In this document: positions 38,964 through 48,052 of the stretch, in pieces
Layout of the letters: each line of letters opens with the position of its first letter
Position numbering within the stretch: position 1 is the stretch's first letter
NCBI RefSeq assembly: GCF_005885605.1
Contig: NZ_SZVP01000001.1
Span: 1 to 64,000, forward strand
DNA: 64,000 bases
From: Colwellia ponticola
GTDB taxonomy: Bacteria > Pseudomonadota > Gammaproteobacteria > Enterobacterales > Alteromonadaceae
Direction: 5' to 3'
The notes under the pieces: model-generated
The model's input: only the letters and a program-made list of their open reading frames with translations
What the model was told of the DNA's origin: nothing
Databases searched by the model: none
Program-made: the position numbers and the translations under genes

Positions 38964-41930
38964 TTACTTAACTAGTTCTAGCTCAACAACCTCTAGATTG
39001 AGTGCTTTTAATTGTGGCCTCACTACTTGACCGTCGCCAACTACTATCCATTGCATGGGTTTTGCTAATTCTTTTGCGGCAATAGCATTTAATTGCTCAA
39101 TAGTAATATTTTTTATGATGTTACTTTGCTCTTCGCCATAGTTAGCTGGTAAATTAAACTGTAGTATTTGTCGTAAAAAACCACTTTTTTGACTGGGTGT
39201 CTCAAAGCTAAGCGCTTCATTTTGTGAAATAGCTTGGCGCATAAAAGACACCTCTTCTGCTGTTAAACCATGCTGCTGATACTTTGTTAATTCTGCTTCA
39301 ATTTCACGTATTGAATCATAGGTATGTTCTTTTTTAACGCTGGCGCCAGCGCTAAAGCGACCTAAGGTTTTACCTGCAGAAAAGTAACTTGATGCGCCAT
39401 AGGTGTAACCTTTATCTTCACGTAAATTTAAATTAATGCGGCTGTTAAAGGCGCTACCTAACGGGTAATTCATTAACGTTGCTTTAAAGTGATCGCCCGT
39501 GGCATCATAGGCCATTGCCCTGCGCGATAATCTAATCACTGATTGGCTCGCGTTTGGTAGATCAACAAAATAAAGCTTGTTAGCGGTTATCTGTGGAAAT
39601 TGATAATTCCCCTTAATGGTATAGTCATCTCCCTGCCAGCTTTGTAATGAGGCAATTTTAGCGAGTAAATCTGCTTTATTAATATCACCAACTACGACTA
39701 AACTGGCTTTTGCTGGTGAAAAGTATGTTTTATAAAACGCTTTAACATCATCAAGTGTGATTGCAGATACGGTAGTAATGGTACCACTATCAGGCAAACC
39801 AAAACGATTACTTTTACCGTAAGTGACTTGTTTTAAAGCGTTCCCCGCTAGTGTACGGGCGTCTTTATTACCTTGCTGTAACCCTTGAATTAACTGATTT
39901 TTAACACGATTAAAAGCTGCTGGTGAAAACTCGGGCTTAAGCATCATTTCATTCATTAAGGCTAAGGTAGCATCAAGGTTTTTAACTAAGCTATTGACTT
40001 TAATGTAAGTATTACGACCTGATGCGCCAATAGAAATATTACTGCCCAATTTAGCTAATTCATTCGATAATTCTTCTTTACTATGAACAGTGGTCCCTTC
40101 ATTCATTAAACTTGCCGTTAAACTAGCTAAACCAGCTTTATCGACAGAATCAAGCAATACGCCACCATCAAGACTTAAGAGTAAACTAACTGTCGGTGTT
40201 TCACTGTTTTTAGTGGCAATCACGTTAATGCCATTAGCAAAGGTTTCTCGCCATAAACTTGGCAAAGTAATCAGCGGGTTAGCTGGGGAACTCGGCATTA
40301 GGCTGCGATCAAAAGTACTGGTATTTTTCATCAGTGGCGTATGCTGCGCTAGTTTTGCCTGCTTACTAGCCCCCTTACTAACATCAGGTAAAACAAAATT
40401 ATCTGCCTTAGCGACTAGCGTTTCTTGTCCTGGTGGTACTATTGATAATATTGCCGCACCTTTACCTTGAATATACTGCCTAAAGACACGCATAACATCG
40501 GCTTTCGTCACGTTATTATAACGCGCTACTTGTTGTTCTGTATAATTAGCATTACCTAACATTGTTTGATAATGCGCTAAGTTAGCGACCTTACCTGAGA
40601 CGCTTTGCAAACCATAAATGGTGCTGGTTTCAATGCCTACTTTAGTTTTTAATAAATCGTCGCTATTGACACCACGTTGTTCAAACTCAATTAAGGTGTC
40701 GTTAATCACTTGCTCTATTTTAGTTAAAGACAACCCCTGCTGTGGGTTTGGCAACGCATAAAAACTCATTTGACAGGCCAATTCTCGGCAAGGATGGCTT
40801 GCACCCGCCTGCACTGCTGCACCTGATTTAACAAGATTTTTATAAAGTAATGACGTAGGACCATTGCCTAAAATATTAGCAAGTACATCTAAAGCTGGTT
40901 CATCTTCATGCATACCATAAACGGTAGGAAAACTAATATACAATAACGGCAGTGAAACATTATCAGTAAAAGAATAATAACGGTTGGTGTTTAAGGTCAC
41001 TGGCGTTTTAGCCATTTTTTCTACCGTTGGTCCTGCATTTAACTCGCCAAAATATTTATTAATCCACGCTAACGTTTGCGCTTCATCAAAGTCACCACCA
41101 ATGGTAATTACCGCATTATTAGGACCATACCAGCGCGAGAAAAATTCTTTTAAATCAGTGACTGTACCTCGTTCAAGATCAGACATATAACCTATAACAG
41201 GCCAGGAATAAGGATGTTCACGTGGGAAAATCATCTGATTGATGGTTTCATTTAATCGACCATAAGGGCGATTATCAACATTTTGACCACGTTCATTTTT
41301 TACTGTGGCGCGTTGTACTTCAAATTTTTCTGCGGTAATGGCTTCTAATAAAAAGCCCATACGGTCAGACTCAAGCCAGAGCATTTTTTCTAACTGATTT
41401 TTAGGTACTGTTTCAAAGTAATTAGTACGATCTGAGTTAGTCGTGCCATTTAAATCCCCCCCACTTTGGGTAACGACTTTAAAATGCTGCTCATCGGCAA
41501 CATTTTTCGAGCCTTGAAACATCATGTGCTCAAAAAAATGGGCAAAACCTGATTTACCTAATTGCTCTCGAGCAGAGCCAACATGATAAGTAACATCAAC
41601 ATGCACTAAAGGATCAGAATGATCTTGATGTAAAATAACCGTTAAGCCATTAGCTAATTGATACTTATTAAAAGGGATATTAAGGGTATCTTGCTCAGCT
41701 GTGACCGTTTCAACTAAGCTAACGCCAGCAGGAATTTCACTGGCAGCTAGAGTATTATTAGCTAAATCAGTTATTTGTTGGTTGCTACAAGCAACTAATA
41801 ATGCGGTACTCGCTGCTATTAACGAAACTTTCAATCTAGTGATACTGTGCAGTGAAAGTGGAGTCGTAAATGCGGTTGGCAATAAAGCTGTTAATGAAGT
41901 AAGAAATCGGTATCGAGGGAATTTTCGCAA
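38964..41930 (-). CDS. M16 family zinc metalloprotease (pitrilysin/insulinase-like lipoprotein)
   Basis: This two-lobe clam-shell protease has 988 residues. The N-terminal half has the inverted zinc motif HFFEH (residues 131-135) with the downstream glutamate in TVKNERGQNVDNRPYGR. The C-terminal half is an M16 domain lacking the zinc residues. A lipobox-like LLVACSNQ (Cys48) suggests membrane attachment. The start is uncertain. A TTG at 41930 has an AGG ribosome site but puts 47 residues before the cysteine; a TTG at 41834 would give a standard 15-residue lipoprotein signal. Substrates are unknown, probably peptides in the periplasm. Confidence 0.9.
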   Translation of the reverse strand: MRKFPRYRFLTSLTALLPTAFTTPLSLHSITRLKVSLIAASTALLVACSNQQITDLANNTLAASEIPAGVSLVETVTAEQDTLNIPFNKYQLANGLTVILHQDHSDPLVHVDVTYHVGSAREQLGKSGFAHFFEHMMFQGSKNVADEQHFKVVTQSGGDLNGTTNSDRTNYFETVPKNQLEKMLWLESDRMGFLLEAITAEKFEVQRATVKNERGQNVDNRPYGRLNETINQMIFPREHPYSWPVIGYMSDLERGTVTDLKEFFSRWYGPNNAVITIGGDFDEAQTLAWINKYFGELNAGPTVEKMAKTPVTLNTNRYYSFTDNVSLPLLYISFPTVYGMHEDEPALDVLANILGNGPTSLLYKNLVKSGAAVQAGASHPCRELACQMSFYALPNPQQGLSLTKIEQVINDTLIEFEQRGVNSDDLLKTKVGIETSTIYGLQSVSGKVANLAHYQTMLGNANYTEQQVARYNNVTKADVMRVFRQYIQGKGAAILSIVPPGQETLVAKADNFVLPDVSKGASKQAKLAQHTPLMKNTSTFDRSLMPSSPANPLITLPSLWRETFANGINVIATKNSETPTVSLLLSLDGGVLLDSVDKAGLASLTASLMNEGTTVHSKEELSNELAKLGSNISIGASGRNTYIKVNSLVKNLDATLALMNEMMLKPEFSPAAFNRVKNQLIQGLQQGNKDARTLAGNALKQVTYGKSNRFGLPDSGTITTVSAITLDDVKAFYKTYFSPAKASLVVVGDINKADLLAKIASLQSWQGDDYTIKGNYQFPQITANKLYFVDLPNASQSVIRLSRRAMAYDATGDHFKATLMNYPLGSAFNSRINLNLREDKGYTYGASSYFSAGKTLGRFSAGASVKKEHTYDSIREIEAELTKYQQHGLTAEEVSFMRQAISQNEALSFETPSQKSGFLRQILQFNLPANYGEEQSNIIKNITIEQLNAIAAKELAKPMQWIVVGDGQVVRPQLKALNLEVVELELVK

Positions 41931-42041
41931 AATAACATACCTGTAAAAAAGAGTAAAAAGAAGTATCGAGCTATATTAACCCACAGCAGTACCTAAGAAA
42001 GTACTCACCTTCTTAAGCTCAATAGTATTATCATAACAAAC

Positions 42042-42770
42042 ATGAAGACTTCTCGGCTAATTAAAATGTATAAAACTATTGCGCAATACCCTGACTTTAT
42101 CGTGGTTGAAAAGCCCGCTGGACTAAATTTTCATGATGAAGGTGATATAGGCTCTGGCTTGCATTCTTTAGTAAAACAACAGCTACAAAACCAGCAGCAA
42201 ACCAGTGATAATAAGTGTGAGCTTTACCCTGTGCATCGATTGGATAAAATGACTTCAGGCTTAGTTATTTTTGCCAAAAATTTAGCTTGCGCACAAGTTT
42301 TTGGACAACTTTTTAGTGAACACCAAGTAGAAAAATATTACTTGGCTATTAGTGATAAAAAGCCTAATAAAAAACAAGGACTCATTAAAGGCGATATGGG
42401 CAAAAGTCGCCGTGGTATGTTTAAATTATTACGGACCATGGAGAACCCAGCCATTACTCAGTTTTTTTCATACCCTGTTGCGAATAAACAACGCTTATAT
42501 TTACTTAAACCTCATTCAGGTAAAACTCATCAATTGCGCGTAGCCTTAGCAAGTATTGGTGCACCTATAGTCGGCGACCCACTTTATTACAGTACTTCAC
42601 CGGCAGATCGAGGTTATTTACACGCCTTTGCCCTGCGCTTTAACTATTTAGGTGAATCTTTTGAGTTTACGTCATTACCAACATCAGGTGATTTCTACCT
42701 CAACGCGACAATCACAGAACAATTACAGGCAATAAAAAAGCCTTGGCAGTTAAACTGGCCAAGGCTTTAG
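42042..42770 (+). CDS. RluA-family pseudouridine synthase
   Basis: This RNA pseudouridine synthase has 242 residues and no S4 domain. It begins with DFIVVEKPAGLNFHDEG, has the catalytic aspartate in HRLDKMTSG, KYYLAI, and SGKTHQLRVALASIGAPIVGDPLYY near the C terminus. It resembles the TIGR01621 group rather than RluA or RluC, so the RNA target is unknown. An ATG at 42066 is a possible shorter start. Its last codons overlap a terminator serving the convergent transporter gene. Confidence 0.87.
   Translation: MKTSRLIKMYKTIAQYPDFIVVEKPAGLNFHDEGDIGSGLHSLVKQQLQNQQQTSDNKCELYPVHRLDKMTSGLVIFAKNLACAQVFGQLFSEHQVEKYYLAISDKKPNKKQGLIKGDMGKSRRGMFKLLRTMENPAITQFFSYPVANKQRLYLLKPHSGKTHQLRVALASIGAPIVGDPLYYSTSPADRGYLHAFALRFNYLGESFEFTSLPTSGDFYLNATITEQLQAIKKPWQLNWPRL
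42737..42768 (-). terminator. terminator of the transporter gene, inside the 3' end of the pseudouridine synthase CDS
   Basis: AAAGCCTTGGC-AGT and ACT-GGCCAAGGCTTT form a strong stem around a 3-base loop with one bulge. On the minus strand TTTTTTATT follows, so it suits the minus-strand transporter that ends at 42806. The same bases encode the last residues (KKPWQLNWPRL) of the plus-strand gene. Confidence 0.8.
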
Positions 42771-42805
42771 TTAGATAGTTAATACTAAGCTAACTGATAA
42801 GGAAA

Positions 42806-44152
42806 TTACAGTGAATGCCAAAAAACTAAAGCAATCGCGGTAGGACAAATAAATTTTATATACCATGGCCAAATTTTCCAAAATAGGCCATATTCAACCG
42901 TACTATTACCCTGTTTAATTTCAGCGAGTACATCACTTCTATGCCATATCCAGCCGACAAAAACACAACACAACATCGCAATAATAGGTTGACCATATTG
43001 GGTTGATAACATGGCAATAAAATCTAGCATCCATGATAAGTTAACCACAATAAGAATACTAAACACTAAAATAGCTAAACCGATGAAGGTAGTTGCTTTT
43101 TCTCTTGGCACCTCATGTCGTTCAACCACATAAGATACCGGCCCTTCAAGCATAGAAATAGACGAGGTTAGTGCCGCTATAGACATCAAGACAAAAAAGC
43201 CAAACGCAACAAATAAGCCAACAAAGCCCATACCTGAAAATAGCGCCGGTAACACGGTAAATACTAAATTTGACCCTGAAATAAGACTGCCATCTTCTGC
43301 AAAAATGGCTACTCCTTGTGCTTGGGCAACATACATGGCTGGAATAATTAATAAGCCAGCTAAAAAGGCAATTGAGACATCAATAAGCGTTACTTGTACA
43401 CCCAATGTTACCAAGTTTTCTTTTTTAGCAATATAAGAGCCATAAACGATCATGACACTAGTCCCCAATGACAAGGAGAAAAAGGCTTGCCCTAAAGCGC
43501 TAATTAATAAGTTAGGTTCAAATACTCGAGAAATATCTGGGTTTAAATAAGCAGTAAAACCTTCTTTTGCTCCCTCAAGCGTAAAAACGTAAATAATTAA
43601 TAGTATGAGTAATGCTATTAGCATTGGCATCAGTCGTTTTGACCATTTCTCAATACCTTGTTCGACACCACGGCGAATAATAAAAATGGTTAAACTCATA
43701 AATAATGCGGTAAACAGAACATTACGCACTAGTGACTGACTTATTAGCCAGTTAGCTGTACCTGTTAATCCGGCAAGTTTAGCCACGGGTTCAATCGCAT
43801 AAGACATCATCCAACCGGCAATAATGCCATAAAAACTTAGAATAAGTGCGGCACAAATAACACCGCCAAAGCCAATGACAAAAGCAAAGTGTTTTTGTCT
43901 GTTATTGCGGGAAATTTTTTGCATGCTGGTCACTGCATTCGCTTGACCATAACGACCAATAAGTAACTCAGCCATAAACGCGGGATAGGCTAAACAAAAT
44001 GCCAACACAAGATAAACTAACACAAAAGCAGCGCCACCATTGCTAGCGGTTTGCGTTGGAAAACCCCAAATGTTTCCCAAGCCAACAGCTGAGCCTGCTG
44101 CCGCCATAATAAAACCAAAGCGCGAACTAAAGCCGCCTCTTGCAACACCCAT
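42806..44152 (-). CDS. sodium-dependent transporter, neurotransmitter:sodium symporter (NSS/SNF) family
   Basis: This LeuT-type sodium symporter for amino acids or related solutes has 448 residues from the ATG at 44152, which has GAGGAA before it. It starts with the family signature FGFIMAAAGSAVGLGNIWGFP in the unwound first helix and has eleven to twelve membrane segments, with GQAFFSLSLGTSVMIVYGSYI as helix 6. The substrate cannot be named. It is transcribed alone between lysS and the pseudouridine synthase. Confidence 0.92.
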   Translation of the reverse strand: MGVARGGFSSRFGFIMAAAGSAVGLGNIWGFPTQTASNGGAAFVLVYLVLAFCLAYPAFMAELLIGRYGQANAVTSMQKISRNNRQKHFAFVIGFGGVICAALILSFYGIIAGWMMSYAIEPVAKLAGLTGTANWLISQSLVRNVLFTALFMSLTIFIIRRGVEQGIEKWSKRLMPMLIALLILLIIYVFTLEGAKEGFTAYLNPDISRVFEPNLLISALGQAFFSLSLGTSVMIVYGSYIAKKENLVTLGVQVTLIDVSIAFLAGLLIIPAMYVAQAQGVAIFAEDGSLISGSNLVFTVLPALFSGMGFVGLFVAFGFFVLMSIAALTSSISMLEGPVSYVVERHEVPREKATTFIGLAILVFSILIVVNLSWMLDFIAMLSTQYGQPIIAMLCCVFVGWIWHRSDVLAEIKQGNSTVEYGLFWKIWPWYIKFICPTAIALVFWHSL

Positions 44153-44300
44153 AATATTCCTCAACTCTCTTTACTAACTATTTTATAACCTTTGAGTAGG
44201 GTTAGCCTAACACTCTCAAGGATATTTATATTGCTCTTTATAAGAGCTCTAATCTACTCAATTACAGTAAAAATAGCATTAATCAGACAGAATAAACAAA

Positions 44301-44343
44301 AAGCCCTGTGTATAACTCTTATAACAGAATTAACACAGGGCTT
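44301..44343 (-). terminator. lysS (prfB-lysS) terminator
   Basis: AAGCCCTGTG pairs with CACAGGGCTT across a loop of about 23 bases that can pair further. On the minus strand TTTTTGTTT follows. It lies 114 bases past the lysS stop. Confidence 0.75.
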
Positions 44344-44456
44344 ACATCATCCACTAACTAAAAATTTATTAATCTATCTATAAATTAACTTACACAAGAA
44401 TTTCAAGGTTAATTGCAGCACCAGTCTACATTAACCTTTACTCATCAAACAGACTG

Positions 44457-46031
44457 TTATTCAGCTTCAGGACGCATATGCGGGAACAAGATAACGTCTT
44501 TAATGGTTGGTGAATCACTAAACAACATAACTAAGCGATCGATACCGATACCCTCACCTGCTGTTGGTGGTAAACCGTGCTCTAAAGCGCGAATGTAATC
44601 TTCATCAAAATGCATTGCTTCATCATCACCAGCATCTTTTTCTTCAACTTGCTTTTTAAAACGTGCTGCTTGGTCTTCAGAGTCGTTAAGCTCAGAGAAG
44701 CCATTGGCTAACTCACGACCACCAACGAAGAACTCAAAACGGTCGGTGATAAATGGATTGTTATCATTACGACGTGCTAATGGAGAAACTTCCCATGGGT
44801 ATTCAGTAATAAACGTAGGCTGATCTAATAAATGCTCGGCAACCTCTTCAAAAATTTCACAGATATATTTACCTGGACCCCAAACTTTTGCGGCTTCGCC
44901 TTCTTTAACGCCAACGGCTTTAGCCATTGCTTTAATAGCATCAAAGTTGTTTTCTGGATCACGTAAAACCGCTTCATCTAACTGCGCTGCTGCGTGATGA
45001 TCTTTACCGTAAGTTAAAATAGCATCAACCATAGATAAACGGACAAAAGGCTTACCAAAGTCATAGAATTTTTCTTCTACTACTTCACCTTCAGTATTTT
45101 TAACCGTATTACGAACCAGTGCCGTACCTAATACGTTCTCAGCTACCGTACGCAACATATCTTCAGTAAGATTCATCAAGTCATTATAATCAGCGTAAGC
45201 TTGGTAGAATTCAATCATAGTAAATTCTGGGTTATGACGCGTTGATAAACCTTCATTACGGAAGTTACGGTTAATTTCAAATACTTTTTCAAAACCACCA
45301 ACCACTAAGCGTTTTAAGTAAAGCTCAGGGGCAATACGTAAGTACATATCAATATCAAGTGCATTATGATGCGTAGCAAATGGCTTAGCCGTTGCGCCAC
45401 CAGGGAGCACTTGTAACATAGGCGTTTCAACTTCCATGAAATCGCGCGACACAAGGAAACTACGAATACCGTCAATAATTTTTGAACGTAATTTGAAAGT
45501 ATTACGGGTATCTTCATTAATAATTAAATCGACATAACGCTGGCGATACTTAGTTTCTTGATCTGATAAACCGTGAAATTTTTCAGGCAATGGACGTAAA
45601 GACTTAGTTAATAGTGAGTATTTATCCATGTTCACGTAAAGATCACCTTTACCTGACATACGTAAAACCCCTTTCACACCAACGATATCACCAATATCTA
45701 GGGTGCCCCAACGCTCTTTAATGTCTTTTTGTACTGTTTTGTCTGCGTAAGCTTGAATGCGACCAGACATGTCTTGTAACACTAAAAAAGGTCCACGTTT
45801 AGCCATAACACGACCAGCAACCGCATAAGTTAACTGTAACGCTTCAAGTTCTTCTTTAGTCTTTTCACTGTGTTCGCTTTGAATATCGTTAGCATAATGC
45901 TCACGACTGAAATCATTAGGAAAACCATTAGCTGGACAATTTTCACGAATCTTTTCTAATTTTGCACGACGCTCGGCAATTAGTTTATTTTCATCTTGTG
46001 CGCTTGGGCTATCTTGAACCTTGTTTGTCAT
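44457..46031 (-). CDS. lysS: lysyl-tRNA synthetase, class II
   Basis: LysS charges tRNA-Lys with lysine. The 524-residue protein has an N-terminal OB-fold anticodon-binding domain ([23 protein letters not shown]) and the class II catalytic motifs: motif 2 [26 protein letters not shown] and motif 3 [12 protein letters not shown] near the end. It follows prfB by 91 bases, the standard prfB-lysS operon. Confidence 0.97.
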   Translation of the reverse strand: MTNKVQDSPSAQDENKLIAERRAKLEKIRENCPANGFPNDFSREHYANDIQSEHSEKTKEELEALQLTYAVAGRVMAKRGPFLVLQDMSGRIQAYADKTVQKDIKERWGTLDIGDIVGVKGVLRMSGKGDLYVNMDKYSLLTKSLRPLPEKFHGLSDQETKYRQRYVDLIINEDTRNTFKLRSKIIDGIRSFLVSRDFMEVETPMLQVLPGGATAKPFATHHNALDIDMYLRIAPELYLKRLVVGGFEKVFEINRNFRNEGLSTRHNPEFTMIEFYQAYADYNDLMNLTEDMLRTVAENVLGTALVRNTVKNTEGEVVEEKFYDFGKPFVRLSMVDAILTYGKDHHAAAQLDEAVLRDPENNFDAIKAMAKAVGVKEGEAAKVWGPGKYICEIFEEVAEHLLDQPTFITEYPWEVSPLARRNDNNPFITDRFEFFVGGRELANGFSELNDSEDQAARFKKQVEEKDAGDDEAMHFDEDYIRALEHGLPPTAGEGIGIDRLVMLFSDSPTIKDVILFPHMRPEAE

Positions 46032-46122
46032 GTTATTTTCTCGTGGTTATCTTTAATTTTTCAATGTGATTCATGCCCTATGAAATAAGTGTGCTTACCT
46101 CAAACAGGTTAATCTGAATTTT

Positions 46123-47221
46123 TTACAAACCTGATTTCAAACTTGCTTGTAAAAACCGATCTAAATCGCCGTCTAATACCGCTTGGGTGTTGCGGTTTTC
46201 AACACCCGTTCTTAAATCTTTAATACGACTATCATCTAATACGTAAGAGCGAATTTGACTGCCCCAACCAATATCTGACTTACCGTCTTCTAACTCTTGT
46301 TTACCTTCGTTTTGCTTTTGTATTTCTATTTCATACAACTTAGCTTTAAGCAGCTTCATTGCGGTCGCTCTATTTTTATGCTGAGAACGATCTGCTTGAC
46401 AAGCCACCACAGCCCCCGTAGGAACATGGGTAATACGTATAGCCGAGTCAGTTTTATTTACATGCTGACCACCAGCGCCCGAGGCGCGGAACGTATCAAT
46501 ACGTAAATCGGAAGGATTAATATCAATGTCAATATTGTCATCTATTTCAGGGTAAATAAACGCTGAAGCAAACGAGGTATGACGACGACCTGACGAGTCA
46601 AACGGTGACTTACGTACTAAACGATGCACACCTGTTTCGGTGCGTAACCAGCCAAAGGCATACTCGCCAGTGTATTTAATAGTACAACCTTTAATACCAG
46701 CAACATCACCATCGGTTACTTCAATCGCTTCGGTTTTATAACCGTGGGCTTCACCCCAACGTAAATACATACGCATAAGCATTTCAGCCCAGTCTTGCGC
46801 TTCAGTACCGCCAGAGCCTGACTGTATATCTAAATAACAGTTATTAGCATCTTGCTCGCCTGAGAACATACGGCGAAACTCTAATTTTTCTAAGATGGCA
46901 TCTAAAGCAGCTGCTTCGTTTTCAGCGTCGTTAAAAGTTTCTTGATCAGACTCTTCAACAGCTAACTCAACTAAGCCTTCAATATCTTCACAACCTGTTT
47001 CGAGTTCGACAATGGTATTAACCACTTCTTCTAAGGCACTGCGCTCTTTACCTAGAGCTTGAGCGCGCTCAGGCTCATTCCAAATTTCTGGTCGCTCTAA
47101 TTCACGGGAAACTTCAACTAAACGTTCTGCTTTAACGTCGTAGTCAAAGATACCCCCGAAGCATACTAGCGCGCTCACGGATTTCTTTTAATTTACTTAA
47201 TATTGGGTTTGTTTCGAACAT
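46123..47221 (-). CDS. prfB: peptide chain release factor RF2 (with programmed +1 frameshift)
   Basis: RF2 ends translation at UGA and UAA. The gene starts at the ATG at 47221 and encodes 25 residues ([20 protein letters not shown], then LRGYL) up to an in-frame TGA at 47146-47144. A +1 shift on CTT TGA C continues with DYDVKAERL to the stop at 46123, giving 365 residues, the E. coli length. The SPF anticodon-like tripeptide is in [11 protein letters not shown] and the GGQ catalytic motif in [14 protein letters not shown]. Starting at 47178 instead would be an artefact of the shifted frame. Confidence 0.97.
47143..47158 (-). other. RF2 autoregulatory frameshift site
   Basis: On the minus strand an internal Shine-Dalgarno-like GGGGG is followed by TAT CTT TGA C. 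The ribosome slips +1 on CTT when UGA is decoded slowly, so low RF2 raises its own synthesis. The core sequence matches E. coli prfB. Confidence 0.95.
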
Positions 47222-47781
47222 AAATCTTCAAAAATAAAGTTAATTGCCAGTATTTGCCAACTCTTGGCTAATAATATTGTCAATTGTCATGCTAGGTGTA
47301 CCTAATTTTATACAATACAGCAAGGACAAATGGTCGCGCATTGTAACGCACTTAAAGGGGTAAATAAATAGCCATAATTAATGAATATGTTGGTTTACAG
47401 CTGCTTTTTACTCAGTGTGAATAGTAGTGAAAAAACTAGTCAAAAAATGAGTGGGAAAGCGATGACTAAAAGTAGTTAATAACGCACTATGCTAAGTGTT
47501 TCTGGTATTTAATGGTATTAACGCTTAAATTTTACAGATACGTCTTATTTGATTTTTATAACCAGTGCTGATTCATCTGATTTCCCTTCTTCTCTTTCCC
47601 CGCAGGGAATGTAGAAAAGTTCTTTTGCTTTCGAACGCGTACTGAGCAATTGACACTATTGTGGCTTCAAGGATGGAGTGTAAGCACTTTTATTTTTTAT
47701 AGTGACTTATACTATGCAACTGCTGTATTATTTGTATAGGTATGATTTTTAACAAAAATACCTGCATGATATATATCACTT
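47222..47781. other. intergenic region between prfB and the riboswitch, no gene seen
   Basis: About 560 bases separate divergent units. The part next to prfB must carry its promoter. I see no plausible ORF, tRNA or terminator hairpin with a U-tract. A TTGACA at 47651-47656 has no convincing -10 partner. Confidence 0.45.
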
Positions 47782-47831
47782 ATAGATAACGCATAGATAA
47801 TACATAGATATAACCTATGTGTGATATCTAT
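47782..47831. repeat. helically phased ATAGATAA repeats upstream of the riboswitch
   Basis: ATAGATAA occurs at 47782-47789 and 47793-47800, ATAGATAT at 47804-47811, and the inverted ATATCTAT at 47824-47831. The first three are spaced 11 bp apart, one turn of the helix. This looks like a transcription-factor binding array in the promoter region of the riboswitch-protease transcript. The factor is unknown. Confidence 0.55.
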
Positions 47832-47877
47832 GATATGTGCATTACATAGAAACAACGAATACCAATAATACAAATGT

Positions 47878-47962
47878 AAAAGGCAAACTAGTCGAAAGTC
47901 TAGGACGCAAAGCTACCGATCTAAGGGTGTAAAACCTACGACAGCGGAGCCACCATAGCTTT
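47878..47962 (+). promoter_or_regulatory. cyclic di-GMP-I riboswitch (GEMM-I)
   Basis: The conserved GEMM features are present in order. They are GGCAAAC, a stem capped by a GAAA tetraloop (CTAGTCGAAAGTCTAG), the signature GACGCAAAGC, a tetraloop-receptor-like GATCTAAGGG, and the closing strand CAGCGGAGCCACC. It lies about 90 bases before the start codon of the M66-like protease gene on the same strand. AAAAGGCAA at 47878-47886 is perfectly complementary to TTGCCTTTT at 48014-48022, a possible expression-platform pairing before the start codon. Confidence 0.88.
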
Positions 47963-48052
47963 ATTAAGAACGAATAAGTACCCGACCTAATTTTTCATTC
48001 CAATGCTTGGTGATTGCCTTTTTTGTTCATAACATTAAAAAGGATATCCAGA

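Noticed and set aside
47160-47178. Alternative prfB start at 47178
   Set aside because: It arises only in the post-shift frame upstream of the frameshift site; the true N-terminus is at 47221.
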